Source: Luscinia megarhynchos (Eukaryota; Chordata; Aves; Passeriformes; Turdidae). From it: a DNA stretch of 64,000 nt. A program made the translations under genes and the position numbers. The stretch is from the NCBI GenBank assembly GCA_034336665.1, contig CM067568.1, forward strand, positions 37,552,770 to 37,616,769, in the 5' to 3' direction. Positions 1 to 13,800 of this stretch are shown here, piece by piece (the first letter of the stretch is position 1; each line of letters opens with the position of its first letter). Under the pieces are notes generated by a model, which was not told the origin of the DNA, did not search any database, and saw nothing but the letters and a program-made list of their open reading frames with translations.

Positions 1-3000
1 ACACACACAAAAGAAAGGAAAAAAAGACAGAGATAAATCTCTTGTTGTGCAGCTAATCATTAACAGCATTTTTGTGCCTAACTGAAAACATTTTGAACTT
101 TTCTAGATTTTTGTAGTCTATGAGATAGTGCCTGTATTTCTCCCTAATCTATTAAACTAAATTTCTATCTTTGCTACTTTATTTTCTGCCAAGAATAAAA
201 TAAGCTTAATGTTGGTTTGTGGTAAATAATAATAGTGGTAAATAATAATAACATAAATCAGTATTTTTGTTGCAAATTGATATTTCATCCCAATATTTGG
301 AAATACGCATACCAGTACTCTGCTTTAAAAGCAAACAATAAAAAAAAAAGAATAAAAAACTATGCACAGCCCCCCCTTTGCTGCCTTGCATGAAAAGAAA
401 GGAGGTCGTCTTACAGTTTTTTCCTGTGTAGAGTTTTGCTTCATAAAATTCTAGTGTTTGATGTGTATTAACCTTCTTAATTTATTACATAAAGACAAAA
501 CTAAGAAATCACATTATTTCAGTGCTTGCTTCAAAATTTGGAAATCGTTTGTGGGTCAGTACTTAAGATACTCATCTGATAAGAACTTTATTTTATACTA
601 CTGCTCCAAGTTTATTGATTACTACCTTTTAAAATTGTTCATGTTTCACAAACTTTCTTGGTTTTTTAAGAAACTCTCATCGCTTTTTTTAGTGTATTTA
701 AAATCAATGCAGTATTTCTTCTGCCTTCTACTTAAGGCATTCTTGTTTATAAAAATACATCTGCTTCATAATTACATTTGTTTTTCTTTGTGGATCACTC
801 AGTATAAGTCAGGTTTTTATTTCCTAAAAGTGGGGGAAAAGGCAAAATAAAAAGAAAATATAGTTCTGGTGCAGGAGCACAGGTGATTTCTACCTTAATC
901 TGATTTCTTTTTAGAGCTGTGAGTTTGATAGAATCAAAGTCAGCGTATGGGGATCAGCAATATGAAGCCCCTTGACCAAGATGCATAGCCTAACTAGAGC
1001 ACAGTTGATTTAATACTGGTTGGTCTAACACAATGACTCAACAAAGCAAACTGGGAATGTGCCAAATCCTCTTCAGATCAGGAACCTCTAATAGTCTGAG
1101 AAATTACACCAGACTGATCTTTCTTGGCAATACACAGCAGGGCACCCACCTTGCCATGGCTTTCCCAAGGGGCAGGAACAGCAGCACGAGTGCCTGCTCT
1201 GACAAAGCTGCTCCTGCAAAACACACAGCACACTCTCAACTGACTGCAAGGAAAGATGTTCAAAGAATAAGGGCATTAACATTTCCTTTTTTCAGTGATT
1301 CTACAAGCAGATCTGGAGAATATTCACATGAATCTGCTCTGAAGACAGAGAAGAGTTTGTGAGGTAAATCCTCCCCCGAGTATCTGCACAGTTGTAGCAC
1401 CAAAATGCTCCTAGGAGTAGCATTCTTTCATATCAGTAAAGGATATAAGCCAGTACCTCTAAGAAATGGGGGCATAGGAGATATAAAGAGTTCACAGAAT
1501 TTAATCCAGACTGCCCCAAAGGTCATTAAATGATATTTCAAAAAGATAAAGAAGTTGTCACATTTATTAAATTACCAGGTGCAGCTGTGTGTAGATGTGT
1601 TTTAACATCAAGCTGGATAATGTCAATATGTGAAAGGGGAAGAAAAAGCTTTCTGCATGTAACTGTTTTTCTGAAGGCAATACTGCAGTATTGGAGACAA
1701 ATAGGGAGATAGTGCTCAAAATATGTCTTAAGTGGTTCGGATACCTACTTTCTCAAAGCTTTCAATGATTTTTAGATATCTAATCCACCTACAGTTTTTG
1801 AAATCCCATTAAGTAGCTGTCTTGATCTGCTTCAGGATGACTATAAATCTAATGGTCTCTTCACTTTGTTGCATTACTCCCTGCTCTTTCTAAAGGCTGA
1901 TGGTTAAATAAAAGCAGAATTTAAAAAGCAATTTTCTGGCAGTTAAAATTTGAATGTTTCTTAAAAATGCAATTGTCCTTATGAAATATATTTATTCAGT
2001 ATATCCTTGTGACCATCTAGTTTTAGTATTACAGTACCAGTGAAATACCACATTCATTACAAATGTAAGACAAAATCAGGCTTCTATCTAAGAAAAGTCA
2101 TAATGATGGGAGCTGTAGACCAATTGTCCTGCAAGGGATTTGTACACAAATGGGTACAGTTGTTCATGTGGTTGCTCAGGCTAGCCATAGATGGCCTGTC
2201 TCTGTTTAGCAGTTAGGGTTATCAACACATGGTACCTACCATCTCAGCTGGGAACACTTTCATATAGATGCTTGAAAAGGACTTGTGTGCTCATTTGTAG
2301 AGAGTCTGCAAACAGGGCTTTGGGATCCCTCCTGAATTTGCCAGAATTTGCACTTTTTCTGTTCCTGTACTGTAACAGCGACAATATTGAGAGAAATCTT
2401 CTATCTTAAGACAGTACAGCCAAAAAGGGGCAAATGCAGAAGTTACAGTCTCTTCAACTTTGGGTTTTTTCATCCTACTCAAGAGTGTATTTGATACCGC
2501 AGATCTTGTATATCTTGCTGCCCCTGAAATATCACTGATCACCCACTTCCATTTTGTACAGGCCTTTGTGCTGGCAAGATTGCTTGTACCATCTTGCTTT
2601 TAGTCATTTTACACCTTTCTGATCTAGGGATAAGGAAAAATCTTAAAGGTAGGACATCTTTTCATCAGCCTCAGCACCACATCTTACCATGTTTTCCAGG
2701 GATATGTCATCCTCAGAGGAAGAATGTCTGTTTCTACATGGACCACATGGTGTTGTCTCACCTGGTCTTGATCAAGGTGTAGTTGGCGGGAAGCCAGACA
2801 GTTTATTTGGCTTGTTTTTAAAATATGTCAATATGTGAGATTTGCAACTCAGTTCTTATTTGTAAGCATCATCTCATGGATTTGGTTTCTCTGTTCAGTG
2901 CTTGATTTTGGGAAGTTGCTTTCGTAACCACCGGATACATCAGCTGCTACCTCTGATACTGTCCAGGAAGTTGCCTCCTGCAAAGTCTTCATTGATATAT

Positions 3001-4980
3001 GTACTTAATTTATAGAAGCTGTGGGTCTTCCACTCACTGTAAAAACTCAAAAATTCATCTGTCTTTTTGACTTTTCAGTCAGAGACTCTCAACATGAATG
3101 AGAAGAGATAGAGATGTTCATGTATGCTCATTAGGCCTGTGTTTGCAGTAATTGTATATATAATCCATGGGAAGCAACTGTTTAAAAATGTCCTGGTTTG
3201 TAAATATGAGGCTCATCTTCATCTTCTTGATGACCTTTCACTGTTCTGTTCTTTTTCTGTGTACTAATGTGGCTGGAAGCCTTCTGTGGTCTCTAGATCT
3301 CAGTCTTCTGCACAGAAATTATTTCTCAAGAGAACAGGGCATGAGACATCTTTAATTTTAAGGTACTTTTAATATGGAAAGATAAAGATGATTTTTTTTT
3401 CAAAGATATCAGGGAAATTGGGGTTTTCAGCCATATTTCCCTAAGAAAATAAGGGGTGTATGATTATGGAGTCGCTCTTGTTTTCACATTCTGATTTTTA
3501 GCTACTTTCAACCAAATCTGACAGAATAACAATTGGACCCAGAAGAGAGTTTCTCTCTTCTACTCAGTTGCCAGATTTTGTGGAACTCCTAAAGTCCCAC
3601 TCAAGGGGAAGTTCAGGTGAACTTTATCAGTAGGCATTACTGTTTGATGGAAGGCAGCAGTGCAACAGGGTATCACTACTATCCAAATGATGGACAACAA
3701 AAGTTACATAGAATGAACTGGAGAGTAAAGTGTAAAGTGTATCAGTAGAATCCATTAATTTTATGTGAAAATAGGAAGCAATATGAGGTTGGGAGAGAGA
3801 GAGACTGATACAGAATAACTTACTTGATTTTTCCACTGTTTTTAGAGAGATCCTTTTGCCCAAGGAATTACAAACATTTTAATGTAATTATAAATTTTTG
3901 GTTGGTTGATTGGTTTTCTTGTTTTATATAGGAAAAATACTGCTTCTGGTAGCAGAATTGCAAATTTTAAATCTATCAAGGATAGTACAGCCATGAAAGC
4001 TTCAATCATTTCTTTCCATTGCTCTTTTTATGCTACATTTAAAGTGATGACATTAAGCCTTAAAGGAGTTTTAACTTATCAAATTAATGTCTGGACCTAT
4101 CATTAGTTTCTAATGATGTGAACACATACTGATCCTTGGAAGTTTTGGGGGGAGTAGTGAAGAATAAAAGAGGTGGTACTTGAATTAAGTTGATGTTGAA
4201 AAGATATTGTCACCAAAACCATCTTTAAAAGTTTTAAATTCATTTCCATTTTAATTCATTTCCATTTCCACATTCATTCAGTGGCACTTTTGACTTTGAA
4301 AAAACATTTTAAAAATTATTTAAAAGATGTTAAGAAAGTCAGAGAATTCAAATCGTTGGAATAATATCAGTTATTTGTCTTTATAGGAATTTCCCATTTA
4401 ATATGGGGATACACATTGTTTAACACACACATTGCTTAAGTGAGTACTTTTAAACAGAACGGTTTATAAAAGCGAAATAGAAAAATGAATTACAGAAAAT
4501 CTGTCCCACAGAAGAAAGTGGGAAATGAATAAATATTTATCTTTATTTTTATTCTTGCATTATATTCTGTGCTTTCCATCATTATACCTACCTCTGTGAA
4601 GCACATTGAGCTGTATTCCTCTCTTCCATGTTTCCATAAAAATTACTTCTATCTTCTCACATTTTACACCATACCTTTGACATCATGTAGATTTCTTCTA
4701 TTCCCATTCTCAACATTTTTTTTCTTTTGTCTTCCTTCATTTTTTTTCCTAATTTATCCTTCCTATTTTTGGTCTGGGTGTTTGTTTCTTACTCATCTGT
4801 CTCATCCACTTCACTAAAACACCAAGAGCCTGACCATCCCCAAAGACCTTTGTCCCATGCTAAGAACTGTACCTAGATACTGCTATTTTCCAGTGTGTTG
4901 GCTTTAGTTGTTCTGTGAAGCAGAAAGATTACTTCAGGTCTCCACTAATCAAATGGAAGAGGGATGACATGAGCAAAATG
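1..4980. other. MIPOL1 intron (upstream of exon A), no recognisable gene
   Basis: AT-rich, unique-looking sequence. A 14-bp direct repeat (GGTAAATAATAATA) lies at 221-234 and 237-250. The open frames here, including one of 130 codons at 458-850, are rich in F, Y, L and K, start at arbitrary points, and have no splice or domain support. No RNA gene seen. Confidence 0.5.
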
Positions 4981-4989
4981 TGAAAAGCT

Positions 4990-5280
4990 CATTGGTAGCC
5001 TCTGGAGAAATATTGCATTCAAAGTTGACAAATTGCAGGGGATTTAAGGAGTGCATGATAGGGCAGGCAAATGGCCTTGCTTTCAGCAAAGTTATTCATC
5101 AGAACATTCTCCTTCCTTTCAGGAAGGCAGGTTATTTAGACAATAATTATGAGTATTGTGCATTTGCGCAATTGTACAGCGTTATTTGCTTTACGTGCAA
5201 AATGCTGCACTGATGTTGCCAGTTAATCAAGAGTTAACCTCAGTTCTGGCATTTCTGAAGCAAGCATCTTCATTTACTTC
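4990..5280. promoter_or_regulatory. Candidate enhancer-like stretch with a perfect C/EBP palindrome
   Basis: Non-repetitive DNA with the full C/EBP palindrome TTGCGCAA at 5164-5171 and three CpGs within about 35 bp (near 5167, 5180 and 5194) in a region otherwise nearly without them. An AATAATTATG homeodomain-like word (near 5140) and GTTAAT...GTTAAC words (near 5222-5238) lie close by. Retained CpGs plus word density suggest constraint. This is inference only; conservation was not tested. Confidence 0.25.
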
Positions 5281-7648
5281 CCTTTCCCCTGAAACAGTAT
5301 GTTAACATTTTTCATTACAGGATCATGTGTGCTTTATTTCACAGCATTCCTGCTCCACACAGTATCCAGAGAACAGCCAATCAATATATTTTTTTATCTT
5401 CTTTGTTCATTATGTGTGCCAATCCCTTGTTTACTGGATACTGTTCAAACCTTTCCCTGAAAACAGAATTTTGAGCAACCATCATGGGGATTTTCTCTAG
5501 TATTCAATGTTATAGTAACCAAAGATTTAATAAACAATGATTTAATGTATTCTTTGCAGAAGTGTTTTCTTCGTGCTGTGTTAGGAAGCTTAAGGAGTGA
5601 AAAATCCAGGGTCAAAAGTGCCCACAAATTTTGCATGCCTATTTCAGATGTACAAGATTTACATTTTAGAATATTTATAATTTGTAAATTCCTAACACTT
5701 AAGGCCAAGACCAAAAGATATTTTTTTGTCCTTTAGTTGGCCTTCTGAATATCATAGGTCATTGATTTTACCAGTTGTCACTGTATTGACCCTACAAATT
5801 TATGGGATTTTAAAACCTGCTTTCCAGAAAGATATCTAGGTCTGGTATAAAAATTTCAGGAGGTGGGGAGGCCACTGTTTCCCTTTGATCATTTGTTCAG
5901 TGATTCAAGTTGCCCTTACTCAACCAGATTATAAATTCTTTTACATACTGTATTTTCTTCCATTTATCAAGGGACAAAGAGAATCAGTAGCAACATAAAA
6001 CTATTCCATTCCTGATACTTGTTCAAAATTAGCACATGTCCTCAGGGGTTTTTATAATCTGAACAGAGTTAAGTTCTTTCACTGAATGCCTTTTTCTCTA
6101 GTGCTTGCATTGCTGGTGTGGCTCTTTCCTGCATCTTCTCTGGGGTTTTATCATCCTTTTGTTTTCAAATTTGACACAGATGCATTTTTATATCTTTGTT
6201 TCTCAGTGTCATCGTAAAGTCGAGTAATTTCTTCATGGCAATACTGTTTTATTGTGTATGCACCAAATAAAGTTGTTTTTTCTCAGTTTGTCCACAGCAT
6301 TACACTGTCATCTTGTATTAAAAGTCTCATATTTTTATCAGAGTCAGCATTTTCAGGATATAGTTGGTCTTCCTTGTAAGTGTAGTCTGTTTTCACTGTT
6401 CTCAGACTGAGAATTTTGCATTTGGTTTTATTAAAATGCCCTTGATTTGAATACCCCACCAAGTGGCCCAAAACATTGTTTCAGCATCATTATTTACTTA
6501 TTTTATGTTCATGAATATTTCTAGTTGTGTACCTGTTTTCAAATTATTGAAGCATGTGTTAAATAAGAGAATACTAGTATTGATACCTGTACAGCCTTGC
6601 TAGTATTCTAATAATACTCAATGACAGCTGCCTCGTGGAACATGGGGGGTTTGTGGGGTTTTTGCCTTTCAGTCTGTCCAGAACGCACTTAAGAATTTTT
6701 TCTTGATGGTGTGTAGTTATTTTTTTATCAATTTATTACATCTGACAGGTGAAAGCCTTATACATCACTATACAGCATCCCCTTCTAATCTCATCCAAGG
6801 AGATCAGATTTGTGTGGCAAGACCGGTTCTACCAAAAACATGTTGGCTGGGAATAATTATAGTCTTTCATTAAAATCTGTATTAATTGAATCCAGTGGTT
6901 TTATGGCCCAACTTTAATCCCACTAGTTTTTTTGGGTTTTTTTTTTTCTTTTCCCTCTATTGACACGTTTTAGTGCTCTTCCAGTCTGAGAATGTCCTGG
7001 TATTTTAACACTGCAACACCTAAAGTGAAAATTGTCTGAATCTGTAAATGTACAACTTATCCATCCTTAAATTCTAATAAACTGAAAGTGCTTATTCATT
7101 CTACATCAACTGTAACTATACCATCCTGATTTTTCTGAAAACAGGCCACATATATACTGAACACTCCTGGTTTTCTTTTTTTTGTCGTAACTTTATTTAC
7201 TTTCTACATGAAAAAGGAGCTGTACTTTTACTTGGTTGTGAGGTCACTTCTTTTATAGCCACCCTTAAAGGACTCCCCAGTTTTCTATAATATTCTGCTT
7301 GTTTAAGTATTTCTGTGCATGTAAAGATTCTAGTTGCTTTTTGCCATGTGGAATTAAATCAGTTTATTATCACTTATCTCCAAATAGATATCAGTATCCA
7401 TTTCAGTGATTGATATTTCTAGTTTTATAAAGAGATTGTTTACCTCATGCTCATAAAGAATATATGGTTTTTGAAGTGTGTAATAGTAGTTTATAATTGT
7501 CCATATAAGACTCACAGAGTATGTGTCCTATAGTGCAATTCTTTTCCTTTCCAAAGATGATCAAAATGTGCTGAAGAAAAACTTGTATTGTGCCCTGTTA
7601 GCTGACCAGCAAGCCTTTCTTAAGTTATTTTAGTTAGCATATTGACCT
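5281..7648. other. Intronic stretch, nothing recognised
   Basis: AT-rich DNA without a recognisable repeat, exon or RNA gene. Short overlapping open frames on both strands near 5445-5736 and 6283-6471 look like chance. Confidence 0.5.
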
Positions 7649-8160
7649 CTACGTGTTCAAGAGCTGTGGTCCTGTGTTACTGATCATTCTAAAGGGAATA
7701 ATGGCATGGTGGGGGAGGGCTGTGTTAAGGCATCCTGTTTCCATTCTGCCTTTCTTATTCTTCCTGTTAATCAGGGACTTTAACATGCCAGTTGCCCACC
7801 AGATTTTAGTAATATTGGTTATATAAAATTTATTCCCATCAATGAGAGTTTCCTCTTGCTGCTTACCCAGATTCCTAGGATCAAAGCAAAAACAATTGAA
7901 GAGATTCTTTTCATTATATTCTTTGCCACATTGGTTCAACTTGTTCGTTAGGTGCTGAATTTGAGCATGTACCTCATTTGCCTTCCAAATAATCTCCTCT
8001 TGTGTTGCTGATTTAATATCCTGGCTGCTCCAGCTAGTTTCCAACTGAGAAGATTAACCTCCTACTTGTGTGGTGTAGTCTGTCCTGTTCATGCAGTCCC
8101 TTTTTCACTGATGTGCTGTTTCACAGATTGAAGTCTGCCTGGATTTTCAGTTATGGATGA
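7649..8160 (-). mobile_element. Old CR1-like LINE remnant (endonuclease N-terminal part)
   Basis: The minus strand holds a 131-codon open frame (8044 to 7649). It contains NLGKQQEE, then YITNITKIWWA, then a basic NRKNKKGR segment. This order matches the start of the CR1 apurinic endonuclease domain, where a NARSLGNKQEEL-type motif is followed by an ITETWW motif and a basic RKDRxGRRGGG segment. The catalytic Glu of the ITE motif is replaced by Lys, and the glycine run is lost, so it is inactive. Weakly coding-like sequence continues upstream to about 8160 with stops. No CR1 3' end lies adjacent, so the copy is truncated at both ends. Confidence 0.6.
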
Positions 8161-10721
8161 CAGGCAGAAAGTGCTGGAAATAAACTTTCTTGCTTGTGAT
8201 AACAGTGGATAGCAAATTACATTTTAATTTTCCTCCAAATTGTTTTCTGTGCAGTTGAAGCTTTCAGAAGTTTCATCTAAGTTCTGCTATGAAGGCCTTA
8301 TATAGCATTTATGTTCCATCTCCCATTCACTCCAGTTGCAGCTGTGAGTGTAGGGTATTTTGGCAGATTAGACACAAGGGATTTGTCTTGCACAGTTAGG
8401 AAATGGGTAACATACTATCAATCCCTCTGAAAACTTTCAGTGAATTCATGCTAAAATGCTGTCACCATAGGATAGATACATTCCACAACTGCTGAGCAGC
8501 ATTCAGCTATATTAAATATGAAATATATTTGCTCTCTTATTGCAATCCCATCCCAGTGGCTGCAAAAGAGGAAACAGGAGTAAACAGGTTACAGGCTGTT
8601 TTACTGGGCAGTGATGAGTCATGCCAAGGTATTGGTCCATTCCATGCAACAATTAGACAGATGTCTGCAAAAAAATGACCATGCAGTTAAAAGTAACATC
8701 ATGATGTGTATGTCCTTGTAGCCTCACCTCTGGCATTTCCTGATATCTCTGTACTTGACTTCATGAGCTTATTAATGGTCTGCCAAGTAAGGGGTTTGCT
8801 CCTGCAGCTTTAGCTGCCACTTGTCAGGGATCCATTTCTAGCCAATATTAAGAGGGAGATATATCACCACGAGGCAGTCTGTCCTTTCTTAAGATAAATG
8901 GAGGTGATAGGTGAAATGATTTTTGGAAGTGCCCTCTCACTTCAAGTGGCTGAAGGAAGTGGGAGATAAATTTCTATGTGTGTAGTATTTGTGTGTAAAT
9001 TCTATACATTGAAAGGTACACTCAGAGTTGTGTTCAGATGTCTGTGACCATACATACCCCAGTATTAAGATCTAGGTGTACATAATACTTTGTGTCTTTT
9101 CTACTTATTATAGTTTTAAGTAAATCTCAAATCAATCCTCAAGTGTGTTCACATAGCATTTGAATTGAGCTACTGCATTTGGGTCATGTTTTAATTTGTT
9201 CTGTCACTGAGGAGAGGTTGTGTGTTCTAGATGCAGCAGTGATAGGAGGTGATTCAATAGCTCCTTCCACTTCAAACAAGCCCAGAGCTGCTTAAGGTGC
9301 AGGTGTTGAAGGGGCTTCTGTTAGGAGCTTGGTAAGGCATTGACAGGGAGAAGTCCCATGGCTTTGTCCTTTATCCTTTATAATGAAACAAAATAAAGAT
9401 GTGTTCCCTGGAAATTGAGGGATATGTTTCTTCTTGTCCTTCTTTATGTCCTATCAGTTGCTAATGATATCTACTTTTTTAGATTCATGCTTAGGAGATG
9501 AGGCTGGCCTCGAGGCAGGTTCCCTGGTCTTGTCCTCCCATTTCTAGTTTGTAAAAACATTAAGCCACTAGTTACCTTCTTAACAAAGTGTTTTTCATAA
9601 CATTGAATTCCTAAAATGCGTGTCAGCATAGGAAACTTTTCTTGATAAATATTCTTGATTTAATATTTGTTCCTTAGAAAAGTTTCTTCCTGTGGTCTAA
9701 CAAGTGCAAAATGAGTTTGTTACAATTACACTGGAAGAAAAATGATTTTAAATGGTTTGTTTAAATTATTGTATCTTTGACAATCATTGGGAAAGTTCCA
9801 TTTTGTTACAATAATTATTTAGTTCAATGCAGTAATAGCGATATAACAAGATATTTGTATCATCAAATATACCTTGAATTTGTCAGTCAGTATTTACTTA
9901 CTATGGGCTTTTTGCTGAATTGTGGAGTTTATTGTAGATACCAGCAGTTAGTTTCAGTGTTTGTAGCACAAATATTTCAACCTAAATGCTATAATTACAA
10001 TAACAATTATATTTATAGCTACTAGGAAGCAATTATCCCTGATCATAATTCTTAAAAATATAATATAAGGAGGGTTACAAAAGGTCCTTAAAAATAATAT
10101 ATCTATAAAATAAAAATTTTTGAAGAGCGTAGGACAAGCAAAGAGTTTAGCTAGTAACCCTGTCAATGGAGTAGTTGCCTAGGGTTGAAAAGCTATTGTT
10201 GATTAGAGACTCTGTCCTAGCAGTTTATCCAAGACAGATAGAAATTTTGTTTTATATAAAACAGCTTGTTTCCAGAGAAACTGGCAATCAAACTGCTATT
10301 TGGTTGATGTTAAAGTAAGAATTCTTGTGGAAGGTTATATACCACCTGGATGCTGGATAAAGTTCTCAGAATTTTTCAGAATACCACAGTGCAGTAAATT
10401 AAAAAGAAAGCTAAGTTTTATAATATGTTGAATTTTAAATTTGTGTCATACGGTGAGGCCTCAGCAGACAGCCCAAGTATTAAATAATGCTTTTTTGACT
10501 GTAGAAGTATTATTTTCTTGAAGCCTGAAAAATTAATTAATCTTTGTAGGAAATAAGAAGTTTATTAATTCTTGTCAACATTAACAGCTTATTAGTGACT
10601 AGACTAGAAAGAAACCCCTTGCCCCTACTCTGACAACTTGTGTTGACGTCAATGGAAGCAGCTTTGGACTCTCAGTAATTAAGTCCAGTGAACAGCAAAG
10701 ACTCCTGTGACATAATTTTGA

Positions 10722-10755
10722 CAGTTCATATTTAATTTGCAGTTCATATTTAATT
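10722..10755. repeat. 16-bp tandem-like direct repeat
   Basis: Two identical copies of CAGTTCATATTTAATT separated by 2 bp, consistent with a local slippage duplication. Confidence 0.85.
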
Positions 10756-10838
10756 GTTTCCATTTTCTTAAGGTATCACTAACTCTTTGCTGGAAGATTT
10801 TATTTGATTTTTTTAAAAAATTAGAAACCAACTCCCAC

Positions 10839-10867
10839 AAAACAAACAAACAAACAAAAAAAAAAAA
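10839..10867. repeat. (CAAA)n / poly-A simple repeat
   Basis: Four CAAA units run into twelve A residues. Probably a simple repeat; no SINE body was recognised next to it. Confidence 0.8.
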
Positions 10868-13800
10868 CCCAACAAATGAAAACACAAACAAGTCATATTG
10901 ATGGGATCTCCATTGAGCAGCTACTGATAATGTCACCAAGAGCTGGTTATGCATCAGCACTTTCTTTCCCCTCTAGAAGTGGAGCACAGCTGGATTTCCA
11001 TCTCTGAGTAAGGGTGGGGCTTCAGTGTTTCTTCACAGATTATGAACTGAGGCTGGCCACCAACTTCACTGAAAAATAGTACCTTTTGGGCCTGAACTTG
11101 CAAACTCCTTAATTTTGTGAGTCTACTCTTTTGAACTATTTCATTTTACTGAATGAGTTACTTTTTTTGTTAACTCTGAAACTCCAATTAAATTTAGGAT
11201 ATACCTTTTATTGAAAACAGTTAAATTTTACCACCTGCTGGGATTCTGGGCCAAAGGGCAAAGTAATATTGGTATAAATGAAACAGTGATAAGTTACAGG
11301 TTTTAATATAAAAATCCAAATTTGGTCATTATTGACTTCATTAAGGAATACAGAAAATACGTGATTTGAGGAAACAAATCTTGATTTCTTAGTACTTGAC
11401 TTTAACTTGTAGTCTCAACACTTTTTCTTGTTGCTTTGAACTCTGGCAGTAGTAGGGGTGGATATTAGGGTTAGCAGTCCATTTCACCCCAGGCTGTTGA
11501 TAATTCAGTCATCAGAAACAGTTTCTTCTAAACAGTGTCTCTAGGATGTAGTTCCTCCCTCCAAGGGGAGTGGTCTTTTGTTAGATTATGTAAATCGAGA
11601 AACTCATTCATTACCACTGTGTTGCTAATTCGTGCCTTAACCTGCAGAGCCAGGCATTGCATGACTCTTTTCCTGCATGCAGCAAACATGAGAAGGCACT
11701 GTTCCTGCGTTTGCTTTAGTTTCTGGGGAGAATTGAATGAAAGTAGATTCAAATCAGCAGGGGATTTGTTTGTCAAATTTTGCAAATCAGGCTGCAGAAA
11801 ATGGAGTTTTACAAGCCCCATTCAGCAGTCCCAGATATCAAATTCGCTTCAGTTTTCAATATAACATTCATACCACTCTTTCAATCCTAATTTTGATTGA
11901 TTACTTACCAGCAGAAGTTTATACTGAAATCTCTCCTTTGTCCTCTTTATCCCTTGCTCACCTTTTCATTCTTTCCGTGTCAATTATTAACACCGTGACG
12001 TTACTTGTTGCTGCAGTAACTTTGTTTCAATGCAGCTGTTGCCAGGTGAATTTTCTTGAGGGCTTGATTGTCACATTTACAAAGATTTTATGAGATATCA
12101 GAAAAGTTTTTATTTGGCCAGCAGTCTTCAACTTTACATTCTCGGGGCAACTGGCCTGTGCTGTCTCTAGAAAACAAAACACAAAAGGAAACACGTTGTG
12201 CATTAGCTCATGGTTATGTATGGTGGGTTTTGTTAGCAAGGTAGATACCAAGAAATTGAAATATATTGGATTAAGTTCACTGGGACAGATTTGCTGTGGC
12301 CCTGGTGCAGGGGAGGTTCACAATGGCTCAGCAGACAGAATGTGTTCGATTCATGTGTTAATTCAGATCTTCTTAGGTCTGTTTTTCAGCTGGAAGTGTT
12401 GCTGTAATTAGGTGGTGAGTCAAAACTGTGTGTTACCAGGCTGTGCCTGCTGCAGGACACGGACCAAAGTCCAGGTGCTTTCAGCTCCCTGTCAGCATGC
12501 CAGTGGCCACACAGCACACGCCCTCGGGTGCTTTTCTGCTCTCAGACTAGGGGCTGCTGGTAAATCCTGCAGAGATATACTTCCAACTGGGACCAGTTCA
12601 GAGGCCTGAACTGGCCACTCACCTGGAGGATTTAGGCAGCAGAGGCCCTTGCTGAGTACGTGCTCTCTGAAAATTTCCTACAGGATGTCTTGGCTGAGGT
12701 GAATGAAATAATGTTCACCACCACTTTCATCTGTAAGGCTTCAACTTCCTGCATGCCTTGTGGTAGTTGCTGCCGTGGAAATCCATGCAGAACACCAGCT
12801 CTGAAGAATTTCCCAATTCTGTCCTGAATTATCTGTCCACATTGAATAGAAACCTTTCTTCAGACCCCTCCCTAAGGCAGAGGAGCTCTGTCATTGCTGA
12901 AATTATCCTCGTTGGCACAGTCTAAAACTGCATTGGTAGACCAGGGTGAGCAGAGTGAGACCAAAACATTCCTCTGTCCCCAATCCCCCCTGCCAACTCA
13001 TTCATGAATGACAAACAAAAGGCAAAAAGCCAAATTTTGCCTTCTAGGGGAAAACCCAGTGCAACGGCTTCAAAGCACTGCAAAAGTAGAGAAAAGCAGC
13101 TAGAGAAATAGGGAGAGAATGAAAAGCAAATGAAAAGCCATTGCTTAAAATAATTTCTTCTCCTTTCCTTTTCTCATTATTTTTATCATTCTTCCAAAAG
13201 TAGAAACCTGAAAATTTGCCTCAATTTTTTCTGTGTATTTCATAGTGTGCTGTGGATGCCTGATAATAGATAGAAGTATGTGTATTGAAGGAGCCATGTT
13301 GATTTTCTTGCTTTAATGACATGTTCTTTTCTTTTGAATCTGAAGTGGGAACGGAGAAGTACATTGCTTTGCTTTATCTCAAAATAAGAGTGCATGTTGT
13401 TTCTTGGACTGCAGTGTATGTTTCTTAAAATATACCTACCAGGAGAATATGTTATTTTTTTGCTCATCCCTTTTACTGAAAAATCTGGCTATTTTTTCAT
13501 GTTAAATTTTTTCATGTGTCCCTTAAAATGTTGGTAGTTCCTGTTAATTGCCCCAGTGCCTACTGATGAGCCCAGAACTGATTTTCAAGCTTCCTTACTT
13601 AAAGCTCAGAGAACAAGCTGCTTATGATGACCCAACAGAGACATAAGGGAGGTCTATGAAAGGCAGAGTATTCAACCAGCCTTAATCCCTGCTTTCAGTA
13701 AGGCAGTGTCTTTAAGTACAGACTAATTAGTGAATAGACATGGTTGTAGGTTCTTGTAGACATATCTTTTGTTGGCTTGAGATGAACTGAGCAGCTAATA

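Noticed and set aside
458..850. 130-codon plus frame
   Set aside because: Composition (F, Y, L, K, S) mirrors AT-rich DNA, with no domain, splice border or homology.
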